Assembly (NCBI RefSeq): GCF_017114945.1
Contig: NZ_JABXKQ010000108.1
Location: 1-64,000 of the forward strand
DNA: 64,000 bases
Source: Nostoc sp. JL34
Lineage (GTDB): Bacteria > Cyanobacteriota > Cyanobacteriia > Cyanobacteriales > Nostocaceae
Reading direction: 5' to 3'
Part shown: positions 1 to 7,064 of the stretch, piece after piece
How positions within the stretch are numbered: position 1 is the stretch's first letter
How the letters are laid out: the number at the start of each line of letters is the position of its first letter
Translations under genes and position numbers: made by a program
Notes under the pieces: generated by a model
Told to the model about the DNA's origin: nothing
What the model saw: the letters and a program-made list of their open reading frames with translations, nothing else
Databases searched by the model: none

Positions 1-395
1 AAACCGCGATCGCACAAAGTTTTTTCTAATTCTGATAATAACCCTTTACCACCACGTTTAAGGCAACCGCCCTTTTGACATACCATAATCTTCGGTTTGG
101 TTTGAGGTGGTAAATCTTGTTTTGGACAAGTATTGATTGGCGTCACCCCATAGGCTTTGATTTTAATTTTACTTGTGCGTGAGTCTAATTTACTATGACC
201 ACAAACACGAACTTGCTGACCAGGAACTAAGGATAAACTTAGAGAACGGCGCAATTCTTTAGGCAGTTTGATTTCCACATTTCCAGATGGAACTGCCAAT
301 TGCAAGTATTTATATTTTCCTGGCTCACCACCAACAAAACCTAATAACTGTCCTTCAAGAGTCAGTTCTGATAACGTCAAATACTTGTCACCCAT
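1..395 (-). CDS. (2Fe-2S) ferredoxin-domain protein, C-terminus cut by the window edge
   Basis: An open frame runs leftward from an ATG at 395 (protein begins MGDKYLTLSEL) to the window edge, so 131 residues are visible and the C-terminus is missing. The last part reads KPKIMVCQKGGCLKRGGKGL, which contains the first two cysteines (CQKGGC) of the thioredoxin-like [2Fe-2S] ferredoxin fold found in many cyanobacterial proteins. The remaining cysteines should lie to the left of base 1. The N-terminal ~95 residues form a separate basic region that I do not recognise. It follows nifT on the same strand and could be co-transcribed with it. A role in electron transfer for nitrogen fixation is only an inference from position. 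Confidence 0.75.
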   Translation of the reverse strand, partial: MGDKYLTLSELTLEGQLLGFVGGEPGKYKYLQLAVPSGNVEIKLPKELRRSLSLSLVPGQQVRVCGHSKLDSRTSKIKIKAYGVTPINTCPKQDLPPQTKPKIMVCQKGGCLKRGGKGLLSELEKTLCDRG

Positions 396-504
396 GATTG
401 ATAATAAGTTATTGGACATTGAGCATTGGGAATTGGGAACAGGAGATTGGGGATTGGGTACTGAGAAAGTATTTCTAAATATTTATTTATTTACTAGTCC
501 CTAC

Positions 505-533
505 TAGTCCCCAGTCCCCAGTCCCCAGTCCCC
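505..533. repeat. Short tandem heptanucleotide repeat (GTCCCCA type)
   Basis: Copies of the heptamer AGTCCCC follow one another just downstream of nifT. A related purine-rich stretch (GGGAATTGGGAACAGG type) lies at 425-460. These match the short tandemly repeated repetitive sequences that are dispersed in heterocystous cyanobacterial genomes. No gene is seen between 396 and 533. Confidence 0.7.
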
Positions 534-737
534 TTACGAGAGGCGTTTAGCTTCTACAGTTTGGGGCAAATTTGCTGCGTCTGGCAAATCACGAAATTCT
601 AATTCCCAACCATTTGCTAGGGTGAGAATCTTGCCATCATTTCCATCGGTTTGTTTGACGACTTCTTCTTCCAGGTCTTTTTTAGCAACGTAGACTACTA
701 AAGTGCCGGCATCATTCATCCGTAGCATTACTTTCAT
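534..737 (-). CDS. nifT: NifT/FixU family protein
   Basis: A 67-residue protein beginning [27 protein letters not shown] and ending TVEAKRLS, typical in size and sequence for NifT/FixU. An ATG four codons upstream (749) is also possible; the one at 737 fits the family N-terminus better. The start overlaps the 3' end of nifZ by 26 bases, so the two are probably translationally coupled. NifT is a small conserved partner of nif operons whose exact role in nitrogenase maturation is not established. Gene order nifV-nifZ-nifT is that of filamentous diazotrophic cyanobacteria. Confidence 0.9.
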   Translation of the reverse strand: MKVMLRMNDAGTLVVYVAKKDLEEEVVKQTDGNDGKILTLANGWELEFRDLPDAANLPQTVEAKRLS

Positions 738-999
738 GAGATTCCTCAACAGATTCTAGTTCTTTTTTCTTACAGCCGACGACGAATCCTGTTTCCAAGA
801 AATGCACAGCATAGATATAGGAACTCTGCAAATATGTCCCTATACTCGCTATGTAGCCGATATCTCCTTTGTTCACTAAAACTTGGCCGACTTCCTTACC
901 AGGAAAGGTACCATCGTTTTTCAGCAGTTTACGAACTCTGACTTTTTCACCGATTTCAAAAGCAGGTGGCAAGTTTAGTTCTAATTCATCGCGTTGCAT
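712..999 (-). CDS. nifZ: Nitrogenase maturation protein NifZ
   Basis: 95 residues with the NifZ core: [21 protein letters not shown], then [15 protein letters not shown] and [20 protein letters not shown]. NifZ assists P-cluster formation in the MoFe protein in other diazotrophs. The start overlaps the nifV stop by 14 bases and the end overlaps nifT, so the three genes form a tightly packed operon read leftward. The acidic C-terminal tail ([14 protein letters not shown]) is low complexity. Confidence 0.93.
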   Translation of the reverse strand: MQRDELELNLPPAFEIGEKVRVRKLLKNDGTFPGKEVGQVLVNKGDIGYIASIGTYLQSSYIYAVHFLETGFVVGCKKKELESVEESHESNATDE

Positions 1000-2119
1000 G
1001 AGAGTACCTCTGTTCTCTGACCAAATTCAATAATTCGTCTGTCGTCAAACTGCGTTTTTTCTGTACCGATTGATGACGCACTGCATCTAAAACAGATTGA
1101 GTTTCTTGGGAGTTCAAGAAAATTCCATGCTGTTCTAGTAAGTTTGAAACCAAATGCCGTCCAGAATGCTTTCCTACTACTAAACGCCGTTCCCAACCCA
1201 CCTCTTCAGGAGCAAATGGTTCATAGGTGATGGGATTTTGCAATACCCCGTGTGCATGGATGCCAGATTCGTGAGCAAAAGTATTTTCGCCAACGATCGC
1301 TTTCCAGGGTGGTACATCGGCTCCTGATGCGGCTGCAACTAGTTGAGACAGTTGCAGCAAACTGGGAGTGTCAATGCCCAAATCAACGCCGTAGATGCGT
1401 TTGATCGCCATGACAACTTCTTCTAATGCTGCATTTCCCGCCCGTTCACCCAATCCGTTGACTGTGGTATTCACTGATGAGGCTCCGGCTTTAATACCAG
1501 CAAGGGCGTTGGCAGTTGCCATACCAAAATCATTATGCGTGTGGATTTCTAGGGGAATCGTCAACGCTGAAACCAGCCTTTGGACTTTGGTGTAGGTGGT
1601 GAAGGGGTCGAGAACTCCTACAGTGTCGCAGAAGCGGAAGCGGGATGCACCCCATTCTTGGGCATAAAGTGCTACATCTAAGAGGAAGTTTTCATCAGCC
1701 CTGGAAGAATCTTCTCCGCCGACTGCTACCCAAAGACCTTGATCGAGGGCAAAGTTGATTGAGTCTTTGAGTTTTTGTAAACTGACTCGCCACTGACCGT
1801 GAAATTTAGTGGCAATTTGGATACCAGAGACGGGAATGGCAATATGCACCCGATTCAGACCACAGGCGATGGAAGCCTTGATATCTGAGATGACAGCGCG
1901 GTTCCAGCCCAAGAGTTTTGCTTGTAAACCCAAGTCAGAAATTGCGGCGATCGCACGGGTTTCTTCGTCGCCCATTGCCGGTATACCCACTTCTAATTCT
2001 GGTATACCAATGGCATCGAGAAACTTAGCGATCGCTACTTTTTCTTGTAGAGTAAAGGCAACACCTGCTGCTTGTTCGCCATCACGTAATGTAGTGTCAT
2101 TAATTATGATTTGATTCAT
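986..2119 (-). CDS. nifV: Homocitrate synthase
   Basis: 377 residues, normal length for NifV. It condenses acetyl-CoA and 2-oxoglutarate to homocitrate, the organic ligand of FeMo-co. The N-terminus [19 protein letters not shown] carries the DRE-TIM metallolyase signature (TLRDGEQ). [18 protein letters not shown] is the metal-binding HTHND motif, and [15 protein letters not shown] is the second family signature. The start has no close ATG alternative. It is the first gene of nifV-nifZ-nifT; about 370 bases separate it from the next recognised upstream gene, with one possible small gene inside. Confidence 0.96.
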   Translation of the reverse strand: MNQIIINDTTLRDGEQAAGVAFTLQEKVAIAKFLDAIGIPELEVGIPAMGDEETRAIAAISDLGLQAKLLGWNRAVISDIKASIACGLNRVHIAIPVSGIQIATKFHGQWRVSLQKLKDSINFALDQGLWVAVGGEDSSRADENFLLDVALYAQEWGASRFRFCDTVGVLDPFTTYTKVQRLVSALTIPLEIHTHNDFGMATANALAGIKAGASSVNTTVNGLGERAGNAALEEVVMAIKRIYGVDLGIDTPSLLQLSQLVAAASGADVPPWKAIVGENTFAHESGIHAHGVLQNPITYEPFAPEEVGWERRLVVGKHSGRHLVSNLLEQHGIFLNSQETQSVLDAVRHQSVQKKRSLTTDELLNLVREQRYSHATR

Positions 2120-2292
2120 TGCAAATATCCCTCTCTTGGAAGTATTCTTAATATCCTTTCTCTCTACAACCCCTAGTGATGGTAAATGCTAAAAATATCA
2201 CAATTCATAATGTAGGATACATGATCCTTAATTATTGTCCGATTAGCATCATCACATCTGTATGGCAGGGAACTAAAACCATGTATAATTTA

Positions 2293-2409
2293 CTAATCTT
2301 TTTTACCGATGTCAGTTGTATTTTGTTCAACTAGCAATGAACTAATATAACTATTAGCAAATCCGGAACATAGTAATACACAGAATCCAGCAATTAAGGA
2401 TGTAATCAT
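2293..2409 (-). CDS. Possible 38-residue hydrophobic small protein
   Basis: A short frame reads MITSLIAGFCVLLCSGFANS followed by a polar tail ending TTDIGKKD. The first ~20 residues could be a signal peptide or membrane anchor, and a GAGG lies about ten bases before the ATG. It sits between DUF2949 and nifV on the same strand. Nothing beyond length, hydrophobic pattern and start context supports it, so it may be chance. Confidence 0.35.
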   Translation of the reverse strand: MITSLIAGFCVLLCSGFANSYISSLLVEQNTTDIGKKD

Positions 2410-2490
2410 CTTCGTAACCTCATTTTTTCTAGTGTATTTAGGTGTAATTTAGGCAGGGAATGCTACTCAAAGTTAAAGGATATAAATTAG

Positions 2491-2688
2491 CTAACTTTGT
2501 TCTGCTAGCCAATCAAAAATTTTTCCTAGCTGCTCCAAGTCAACAAAACCATACTGCCAGAGGAGCATCGGTAGCGGGCCATTTTCTAATTCACGGTGTC
2601 GCAGAGCTACAGCAATATCGGCATTTGAAAGTTCAAGTTCATTGTGCAAAAAATTGAGGAGTCTTATATCTCTATTACGAGTCGCCAT
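2491..2688 (-). CDS. DUF2949 family small protein
   Basis: 65 residues (MATRNRDIRLLNFLHNELEL...LPMLLWQYGFVDLEQLGKIFDWL) matching the small cyanobacterial DUF2949 family. It is soluble and acidic, with no catalytic motif. Two small genes between nifP and nifV are also found, as I recall, in the Anabaena PCC 7120 nif region, which supports this being a real conserved gene. Its function is unknown. About 300 bases separate it from the next gene at 3234; I see nothing recognisable there. Confidence 0.8.
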   Translation of the reverse strand: MATRNRDIRLLNFLHNELELSNADIAVALRHRELENGPLPMLLWQYGFVDLEQLGKIFDWLAEQS

Positions 2689-2988
2689 AATCGAACTTTC
2701 AATTTATTAATTTGGGAAAAATTAAAAATCAGAAATTCCAATTTTGATTTGGTAATTCCGCCTTTTAATTGTTGCTAGATGTCAGAGAACTTTCAGATTT
2801 AGGAGAATAAACAAAATCTAAAACTCGTCTAATCCATCTCAGTCTGCAACAAATTCTGCTAGCGTACAGTAGCTTCAACTTCTAAATCTATTCGAGCTTT
2901 GTGCATCTCTGAACAAAAAGGATAAAGTCCAGTACTTGCGTCATGAATTCAAGATTAATAGTGTCTGAATTAGGTCTGACGAAAAGAC

Positions 2989-3234
2989 TCAGGACTCATC
3001 ACTGTAATGCCAGCAACGCTCTAGCCACTCTAATAATTCGTGACGAGAAGCAAGAAATTGCATAACTGTACTACGAATTAGAATTAATTCGAGCAAATTG
3101 TTCACTTGCACTCGCAAAGAACCATCGGGGGGACAAGAGCAATTAATTTTTAACTCTTGCAAACGGTAATAGATTCGCCAGCGATCGCTCAAAGGAATCT
3201 GCAAAACTTGATCGCCTAAAGTGTCATTTGTCAT
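2989..3234 (-). CDS. Conserved hypothetical protein between nifP and nifV
   Basis: 81 residues from the ATG at 3234 (MTNDTLGDQVLQIPLSDRWRIYYRLQEL), with a Cys-containing centre (KINCSCPPDGSLRVQV) and a C-terminus LLEWLERCWHY. The frame stays open upstream to 3276, but the extra residues (GMGHWALAKDKEQ) are the translation of a short tandem repeat (ATGCCCA/TTTGTCC heptamers), so the internal start is preferred. I know no function. Position suggests co-expression with nifP, which ends only a few bases before the repeat. Confidence 0.7.
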   Translation of the reverse strand: MTNDTLGDQVLQIPLSDRWRIYYRLQELKINCSCPPDGSLRVQVNNLLELILIRSTVMQFLASRHELLEWLERCWHYSDES

Positions 3235-3279
3235 TTGTTCTTTGTCCTTTGCTAATGCCCAATGCCCCATGCCCAATGA

Positions 3280-3951
3280 CTAATGACTCTTGATTTTTAA
3301 AGTTTGCAGTTGTTTTTCGAGTTCTTCAATGCGCGAGAGCAAAGAACGAATCACGGTTGCTTCCACATCGGGTAGCTTTCCATGTTCTAAAGGAGAAAGG
3401 CTAGCGTTATCGTTGCGGGAAATAATTCGGCCGGGAACTCCCACCACTGTGCGATCGCTGGGGACATTTTGCAAGACAATGGAACCTGCACCAATACGGA
3501 CGCGATCGCCAATTTGCAGATTACCCAAAACTTTCGCACCCGCCCCAATCACTGCATTTTTGCCGACTGTGGGATGACGCTTACCAGTTTCTTTACCAGT
3601 TCCGCCAAGGGTGACGCCCTGGTAAATCAGTGTATAGTCGCCCACGATCGCAGTTTCGCCAATGACAACACCCATTCCGTGGTCGATAAACACGCCCTGA
3701 CCAATCTCTGCACCTGGGTGAATTTCAATTCCGGTCAAAAATCGCCCCAAATGAGAAATTAAGCGGGGGATAAAACCGACTCCTCGACAATGTAACCAGT
3801 GAGCAAGACGATGCAAAGATAGCGCGTGCAATCCAGGGTAGCAAAACACCACTTCTAGCCAATTCCGTGCTGCTGGGTCGCGCTCAAAAATAATGCGAAA
3901 ATCACTCAATAATGGCTCAAAAAAAACGCCAGAGAGAAGATTTTTCAGCAT
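3280..3951 (-). CDS. nifP: Serine O-acetyltransferase (NifP/CysE)
   Basis: About 223 residues from [21 protein letters not shown]. The left-handed beta-helix acetyltransferase fold is clear: [22 protein letters not shown], then [17 protein letters not shown] and [18 protein letters not shown]. The enzyme makes O-acetylserine from serine and acetyl-CoA, feeding cysteine to Fe-S cluster assembly; nif-linked copies are called NifP. The frame stays open to an ATG at 4062, but the extra 37 residues cover a dispersed repeat (GCGTAGCGTCTCGTAGAGAA, 3990-4040), so the later start is chosen. If 4062 is used, the repeat has been turned into an N-terminal extension. Confidence 0.88.
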   Translation of the reverse strand: MLKNLLSGVFFEPLLSDFRIIFERDPAARNWLEVVFCYPGLHALSLHRLAHWLHCRGVGFIPRLISHLGRFLTGIEIHPGAEIGQGVFIDHGMGVVIGETAIVGDYTLIYQGVTLGGTGKETGKRHPTVGKNAVIGAGAKVLGNLQIGDRVRIGAGSIVLQNVPSDRTVVGVPGRIISRNDNASLSPLEHGKLPDVEATVIRSLLSRIEELEKQLQTLKIKSH

Positions 3952-4062
3952 GGATGTACGGGCAGAATCCTGCGTTTTGGTACTTGGGGGTAGGCGTTCG
4001 CGTAGCGTCTCGTAGAGAAGCCCGTCGGAGACATCGCTAAGACTGTCTAAAGACTGTTGCAT

Positions 4063-4644
4063 CGGTAATGTCTATCTGGTAAAAGAGTCATCTGCTATTT
4101 TTATGCTTATATCAGGTGACATCCAACTCGATACAAAACCCAATGCTGATTGGATTTATTGGATTGATTGAGGTTGTACTCAAACGCCAAAACCCCCACT
4201 CCACATAAACTTAAAATTTATCTTGGGGTAGGGGCGCTAGTATTTAATGATGGGGGTACTAGTATTTTTGGGGCAGGGGTTAAGAATTTCTGTTCACGCT
4301 ACAAGAAACTTTACCCGTAAGCATTTGCTAAGATTTTATCAAGATATTTTGCAATATATTAAGCTGTACTCAGATGCACTCAAATATGATTTAGATGAAG
4401 CTACAAATCAATATTCTGTATCTCCTATTACTATTAGTATCTTATTATTGGGTAAGACAAAAGACAGGTTTCTTTATTTTCTTTTAGGATTTGCTGTCTG
4501 TATATATGTATACGTTTCAAAATATAGTTATCGCTCATCGCGACTGTTTTCTTATTATATAGATGTGTGGGGATAGCGATCGCAAAATCTTAAAACAGCA
4601 GAATAGGTAAATATTCTCATAGCATCCCTACTCAAGCAACTTGT
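4063..4644. other. Non-coding stretch upstream of nifP
   Basis: No gene can be supported here. A 109-codon plus-strand frame at 4247-4576 has unusual composition and no recognisable domain. One GCGATCGC octamer occurs near 4577. Confidence 0.5.
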
Positions 4645-4865
4645 AAAGGTGGATTCATCCGGTTTAAATACTCGTTGACGGAGATAAAAGGTGGATTCAT
4701 CCAGTTCAAATACTCGTTAACGGAGATAAAAGGTGGATTCATCCGGTTCAAATACTCGTTAACGGAGATAAAAGGTGGATTCATCCAGTTCAAATACTCG
4801 TTAACGGAGATAAAAGGTGGATTCATCCGGTTCAAATACTCGTTGACGGAGATAAAAGGTGGATA
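4645..4865. repeat. 42-bp direct tandem repeat, five full copies plus a partial
   Basis: Units begin at 4645, 4687, 4729, 4771 and 4813, with a ten-base partial unit at 4855. The unit begins AAAGGTGGATTCATCCGG. Copies differ at few sites and alternate between CCGGTT and CCAGTT, giving a hidden 84-bp period. As 42 is divisible by three, both strands stay open (TEIKGGFIQFKYSL on plus, NRMNPPFISVNEYL on minus). Neither has a start site or context that makes it a convincing gene. Confidence 0.95.
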
Positions 4866-4940
4866 AACAAAACAGGGGCGTACATTTGTACACCCCTACA
4901 GCAAATTTATTTATAGCGCTTCTGTGTTGAGTCCAATAAA

Positions 4941-5030
4941 GACCTAACCCCCAACCCCTTCCCTACTAGCGTTGGGGAGTAAGATTCAAAGCCTCTCTCC
5001 TTTTAGGAGAGAGGCTTGGAGAGAGGTCAA
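4941..5030. repeat. Dispersed hairpin repeat (copy 1)
   Basis: CCTAACCCCCAACCCCTTCC is followed by an inverted repeat GCCTCTCTCC-TTTTA-GGAGAGAGGC (4991-5015). Related units occur at 10291-10370 and 15125-15200. It looks like a dispersed intergenic hairpin repeat, not a gene-specific terminator. Confidence 0.6.
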
Positions 5031-5058
5031 AGTGTATTGCATACAAGCGAGAAGCACC

Positions 5059-5251
5059 ATATCCCTCTTCTGTCACTCTCCGGGAGGGCGATCGCTAGAA
5101 GCCTCATGAGGCAATCAATACAAGCTATACTATTAGAAAAAAATTTGTCTTGTATTTATTATTAGAAAAGAATTGCGCAATCGCTTGCTATACAAAAGCT
5201 CTAGAATTAAGAAATGGCAAATGTTTTCGGAGAGTGACAGAAGAGGGATAT
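5059..5251. mobile_element. MITE-like element with perfect 24-bp terminal inverted repeats
   Basis: Bases 5059-5082 (ATATCCCTCTTCTGTCACTC...) are the exact reverse complement of 5228-5251. The whole unit is 193 bp and AT-rich inside, with no open frame. Size, perfect termini and lack of coding capacity fit a miniature inverted-repeat transposable element. No obvious target duplication longer than two or three bases is visible, and no parent transposase lies in the window. Confidence 0.7.
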
Positions 5252-5300
5252 CACAAAGATTTTTGAAATGATATGAGGCTCGCCGAAGAGTATTAATTTA

Positions 5301-5777
5301 TCAAGAGACGGGAGTTTTAGCAGATTTACCTTTACCAATAGCTTTAAAACGTTCGCCCAACTGTTCAGCGACAGTTTTTAAGCCTGGAGTCTTTTTTGAT
5401 GCAGTCTTCACGTAATCATAAACAGTCAAACTGCTAGTCATAGCTTCACTACCGACAGCCATTAGGGTATCATCTACCTGTTCCGTGAGTTGCTGCATTG
5501 AGGTTAAAAGTTCGGTAAGCGCAGCAGCTAATTGATAATCTTGAACCAGTTCCTCAACATCAAAAGTGGCTGGAAGAATTTCGCGGTTAGACTGAGCAGC
5601 AGTAATGCTATTGTTCACAAAAGCTAGGCTTTTATCGCCCATTTTTACTAACTTCCGCCGTTCTTCAGTGCTGAGAGTAATTAGAAACGGCATCTTTTTT
5701 TGGACTGTCTGTAGTGCGGCTTTAATTTCTTGGATATCTTGTGGCGAAAGGGCGGCTGCAATATTCTGATAAGCCAT
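5301..5777 (-). CDS. Conserved hypothetical protein
   Basis: 158 residues, mostly helical, with no signal peptide or membrane segment. Visible segments include MAYQNIAAALSPQDIQEIKA, KKMPFLITLSTEERRKLVKMG and a lysine-rich end (FKAIGKGKSAKTPVS). I do not recognise a domain with confidence; similar proteins of this length are scattered in cyanobacteria and other bacteria. It is the most downstream gene of a leftward set with HNH, HicBA and NACHT genes. About 90 bases separate it from the HNH gene. Confidence 0.65.
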   Translation of the reverse strand: MAYQNIAAALSPQDIQEIKAALQTVQKKMPFLITLSTEERRKLVKMGDKSLAFVNNSITAAQSNREILPATFDVEELVQDYQLAAALTELLTSMQQLTEQVDDTLMAVGSEAMTSSLTVYDYVKTASKKTPGLKTVAEQLGERFKAIGKGKSAKTPVS

Positions 5778-5867
5778 GATATATTTACCTTGGGAGTTCT
5801 AGTAGTGAAGTAGCAAGTGTTGCTAAGTATAGAATTCCCATTGATAAGTGCGATCGCACATCATAAC

Positions 5868-6311
5868 TTATTTATTTATCTGTTTTAGCGCCGATGCTGA
5901 GGGATACTGATCAGATGCAATCAAAGCTTGTCGTTCTATAATGCGATCGTCACTGTTAAAATCTAGGATACGTGCGGTAACTTCACCGATATCTGTTTGA
6001 TGCTGAATTACAGCCTCATCTAGTCGAAAATGATCACCCCAAAAGTCTCTGCGTGGGTTAAAAAACCGCACAAGTTCGCCAGTTTGCCAATTAATTGACC
6101 CTAAATCTGTGCCTTTTTGCAGGTTACAGAAAATACAGGCATAACAGAGATTATCTGCTGTTGTAGCGCCGCCGTGTTTCACGCTGATGATATGGTCAAC
6201 TTGACAACCCGACGATCTATCTTCTTCAGAAACGAGACAATACTCGCAAATATGCTCGGCGCGATCGGCAACTAAACGCCGCAATTCTGCATTAATATAT
6301 GGACGAGACAC
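5868..6311 (-). CDS. HNH endonuclease
   Basis: 147 residues with a full HNH core: CEYCLVSEEDRSSGCQVDHIISVKHGG, then NLCYACIFCNLQKGTDL. Two CxxC pairs (CEYC, ACIFC) bind zinc, and the VDHI histidine with the following HGG and asparagine form the beta-beta-alpha-metal nuclease site. It ends just before the start region of an 84-residue gene on its 5' side, with which it probably forms an operon. Target specificity cannot be read from sequence. Proteins of this type in cyanobacteria are common in accessory islands. Confidence 0.85.
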   Translation of the reverse strand: MSRPYINAELRRLVADRAEHICEYCLVSEEDRSSGCQVDHIISVKHGGATTADNLCYACIFCNLQKGTDLGSINWQTGELVRFFNPRRDFWGDHFRLDEAVIQHQTDIGEVTARILDFNSDDRIIERQALIASDQYPSASALKQINK

Positions 6312-6320
6312 TTTGAATAC

Positions 6321-6575
6321 TTACTCCGCGCTGATGTAGTGACGAGCTTTTGCTTTTGCTAGTAGCATAATATGCTCTAGCGTGAGAAAATGATCTAACT
6401 CTCGCTGGTCACTTCCTGTAAGACCTTCAGTTTTTGCGCGGTAAACGAGATCCTCTAAACGGTCTTTGGCTGCATCCGAGAGTTTGAAATCGATAACACT
6501 TTGGGGAGTGGTTCCAGCAGCAATAAACTCTATAATTTCATCGTAGACTTTGGCTGTATTTACAGATGTGTTCAT
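6321..6575 (-). CDS. Small hypothetical protein upstream of the HNH gene
   Basis: 84 residues (MNTSVNTAKVYDEIIEFIAAGTTPQSV...KARHYISAE), predicted soluble and helical. The segment TPQSVIDFKLSDAAKDRLEDLVYRAK resembles small cyanobacterial proteins encoded immediately before HNH nucleases. Only nine bases separate its stop from the HNH start, so the pair is probably co-translated. It could be a regulator or antitoxin-like partner, but nothing in the sequence proves that. Confidence 0.65.
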   Translation of the reverse strand: MNTSVNTAKVYDEIIEFIAAGTTPQSVIDFKLSDAAKDRLEDLVYRAKTEGLTGSDQRELDHFLTLEHIMLLAKAKARHYISAE

Positions 6576-6600
6576 AAGCTACCTTTTTAATTCATAAATT

Positions 6601-6825
6601 TTATGCAACTTCCAAAGACTTTCCTAGCGTCTTAGGTTCTGGGAGAGGTTCACCATCAGCCAAAGATGATTCAATCAGCATTTCTAAAACTTCCTGAGCA
6701 TTTTTCAAAGCTTCATCGTAAGTCTCTCCGTGAGTGTGACAAAATTCTCCCCATTCAGGAAGACTGACAACAAAACACTCATCTTCATCAGACCATTGAA
6801 TAATTATCGTGTAGTGGGAATTCAT
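6601..6825 (-). CDS. hicB: Type II toxin-antitoxin antitoxin, HicB family
   Basis: 74 residues with the HicB partial RNase H-like fold: YTIIIQWSDEDECFVVSLPEW, then CHTHGETYDEALKNAQEVLEMLIE. There is no C-terminal DNA-binding domain, so it is of the short HicB type. Its start overlaps the hicA stop by four bases (ATGA arrangement), which fits tightly coupled expression with toxin first. It is expected to bind and inhibit HicA. Confidence 0.9.
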   Translation of the reverse strand: MNSHYTIIIQWSDEDECFVVSLPEWGEFCHTHGETYDEALKNAQEVLEMLIESSLADGEPLPEPKTLGKSLEVA

Positions 6826-7049
6826 TCTTTTTCTTCCTCTTGAGTATTTTTAATTTCTTCTAACCTTTGAAGTGCATTATTAACGTCTTTCTCTTGGTAA
6901 GCTTTAGCATCATTTCCGTCTTTACCTGATATAGTAACTCTCCCAGGTAGGAGAAGATGATACCAATTAGTGTGGCTACCTTTACCAGGACGGTAGGTAA
7001 ACCCTGCTTGCAGCAATAAACTTTTGAGTTCTCTGATTTTCTTGGGCAT
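6822..7049 (-). CDS. hicA: Type II toxin-antitoxin mRNA interferase, HicA family
   Basis: 75 residues with a dsRBD-like fold: IRELKSLLLQAGFTYRPGKGSHTNWYH, where the histidine in GKGSH is the catalytic residue of HicA RNases. The C-terminus is extended by a charged tail (LEEIKNTQEEEKE). It is followed by hicB with a four-base overlap. Placed between a NACHT gene and HNH gene, it adds to a small conflict-system island. Confidence 0.9.
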   Translation of the reverse strand: MPKKIRELKSLLLQAGFTYRPGKGSHTNWYHLLLPGRVTISGKDGNDAKAYQEKDVNNALQRLEEIKNTQEEEKE

Positions 7050-7064
7050 ATACTCAGCTTACAT

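Noticed and set aside
4247-4576. 109-residue protein on the plus strand
   Set aside because: No domain, unusual composition, no clear ribosome site, and alone among intergenic repeats.
4645-4865. CRISPR array
   Set aside because: The 42-bp units are directly tandem, with no unique spacers and no cas genes nearby.
4632-4866. Repeat proteins on either strand of the 42-bp array
   Set aside because: Openness follows from a unit length divisible by three; there is no ribosome site or unique flanking protein part.
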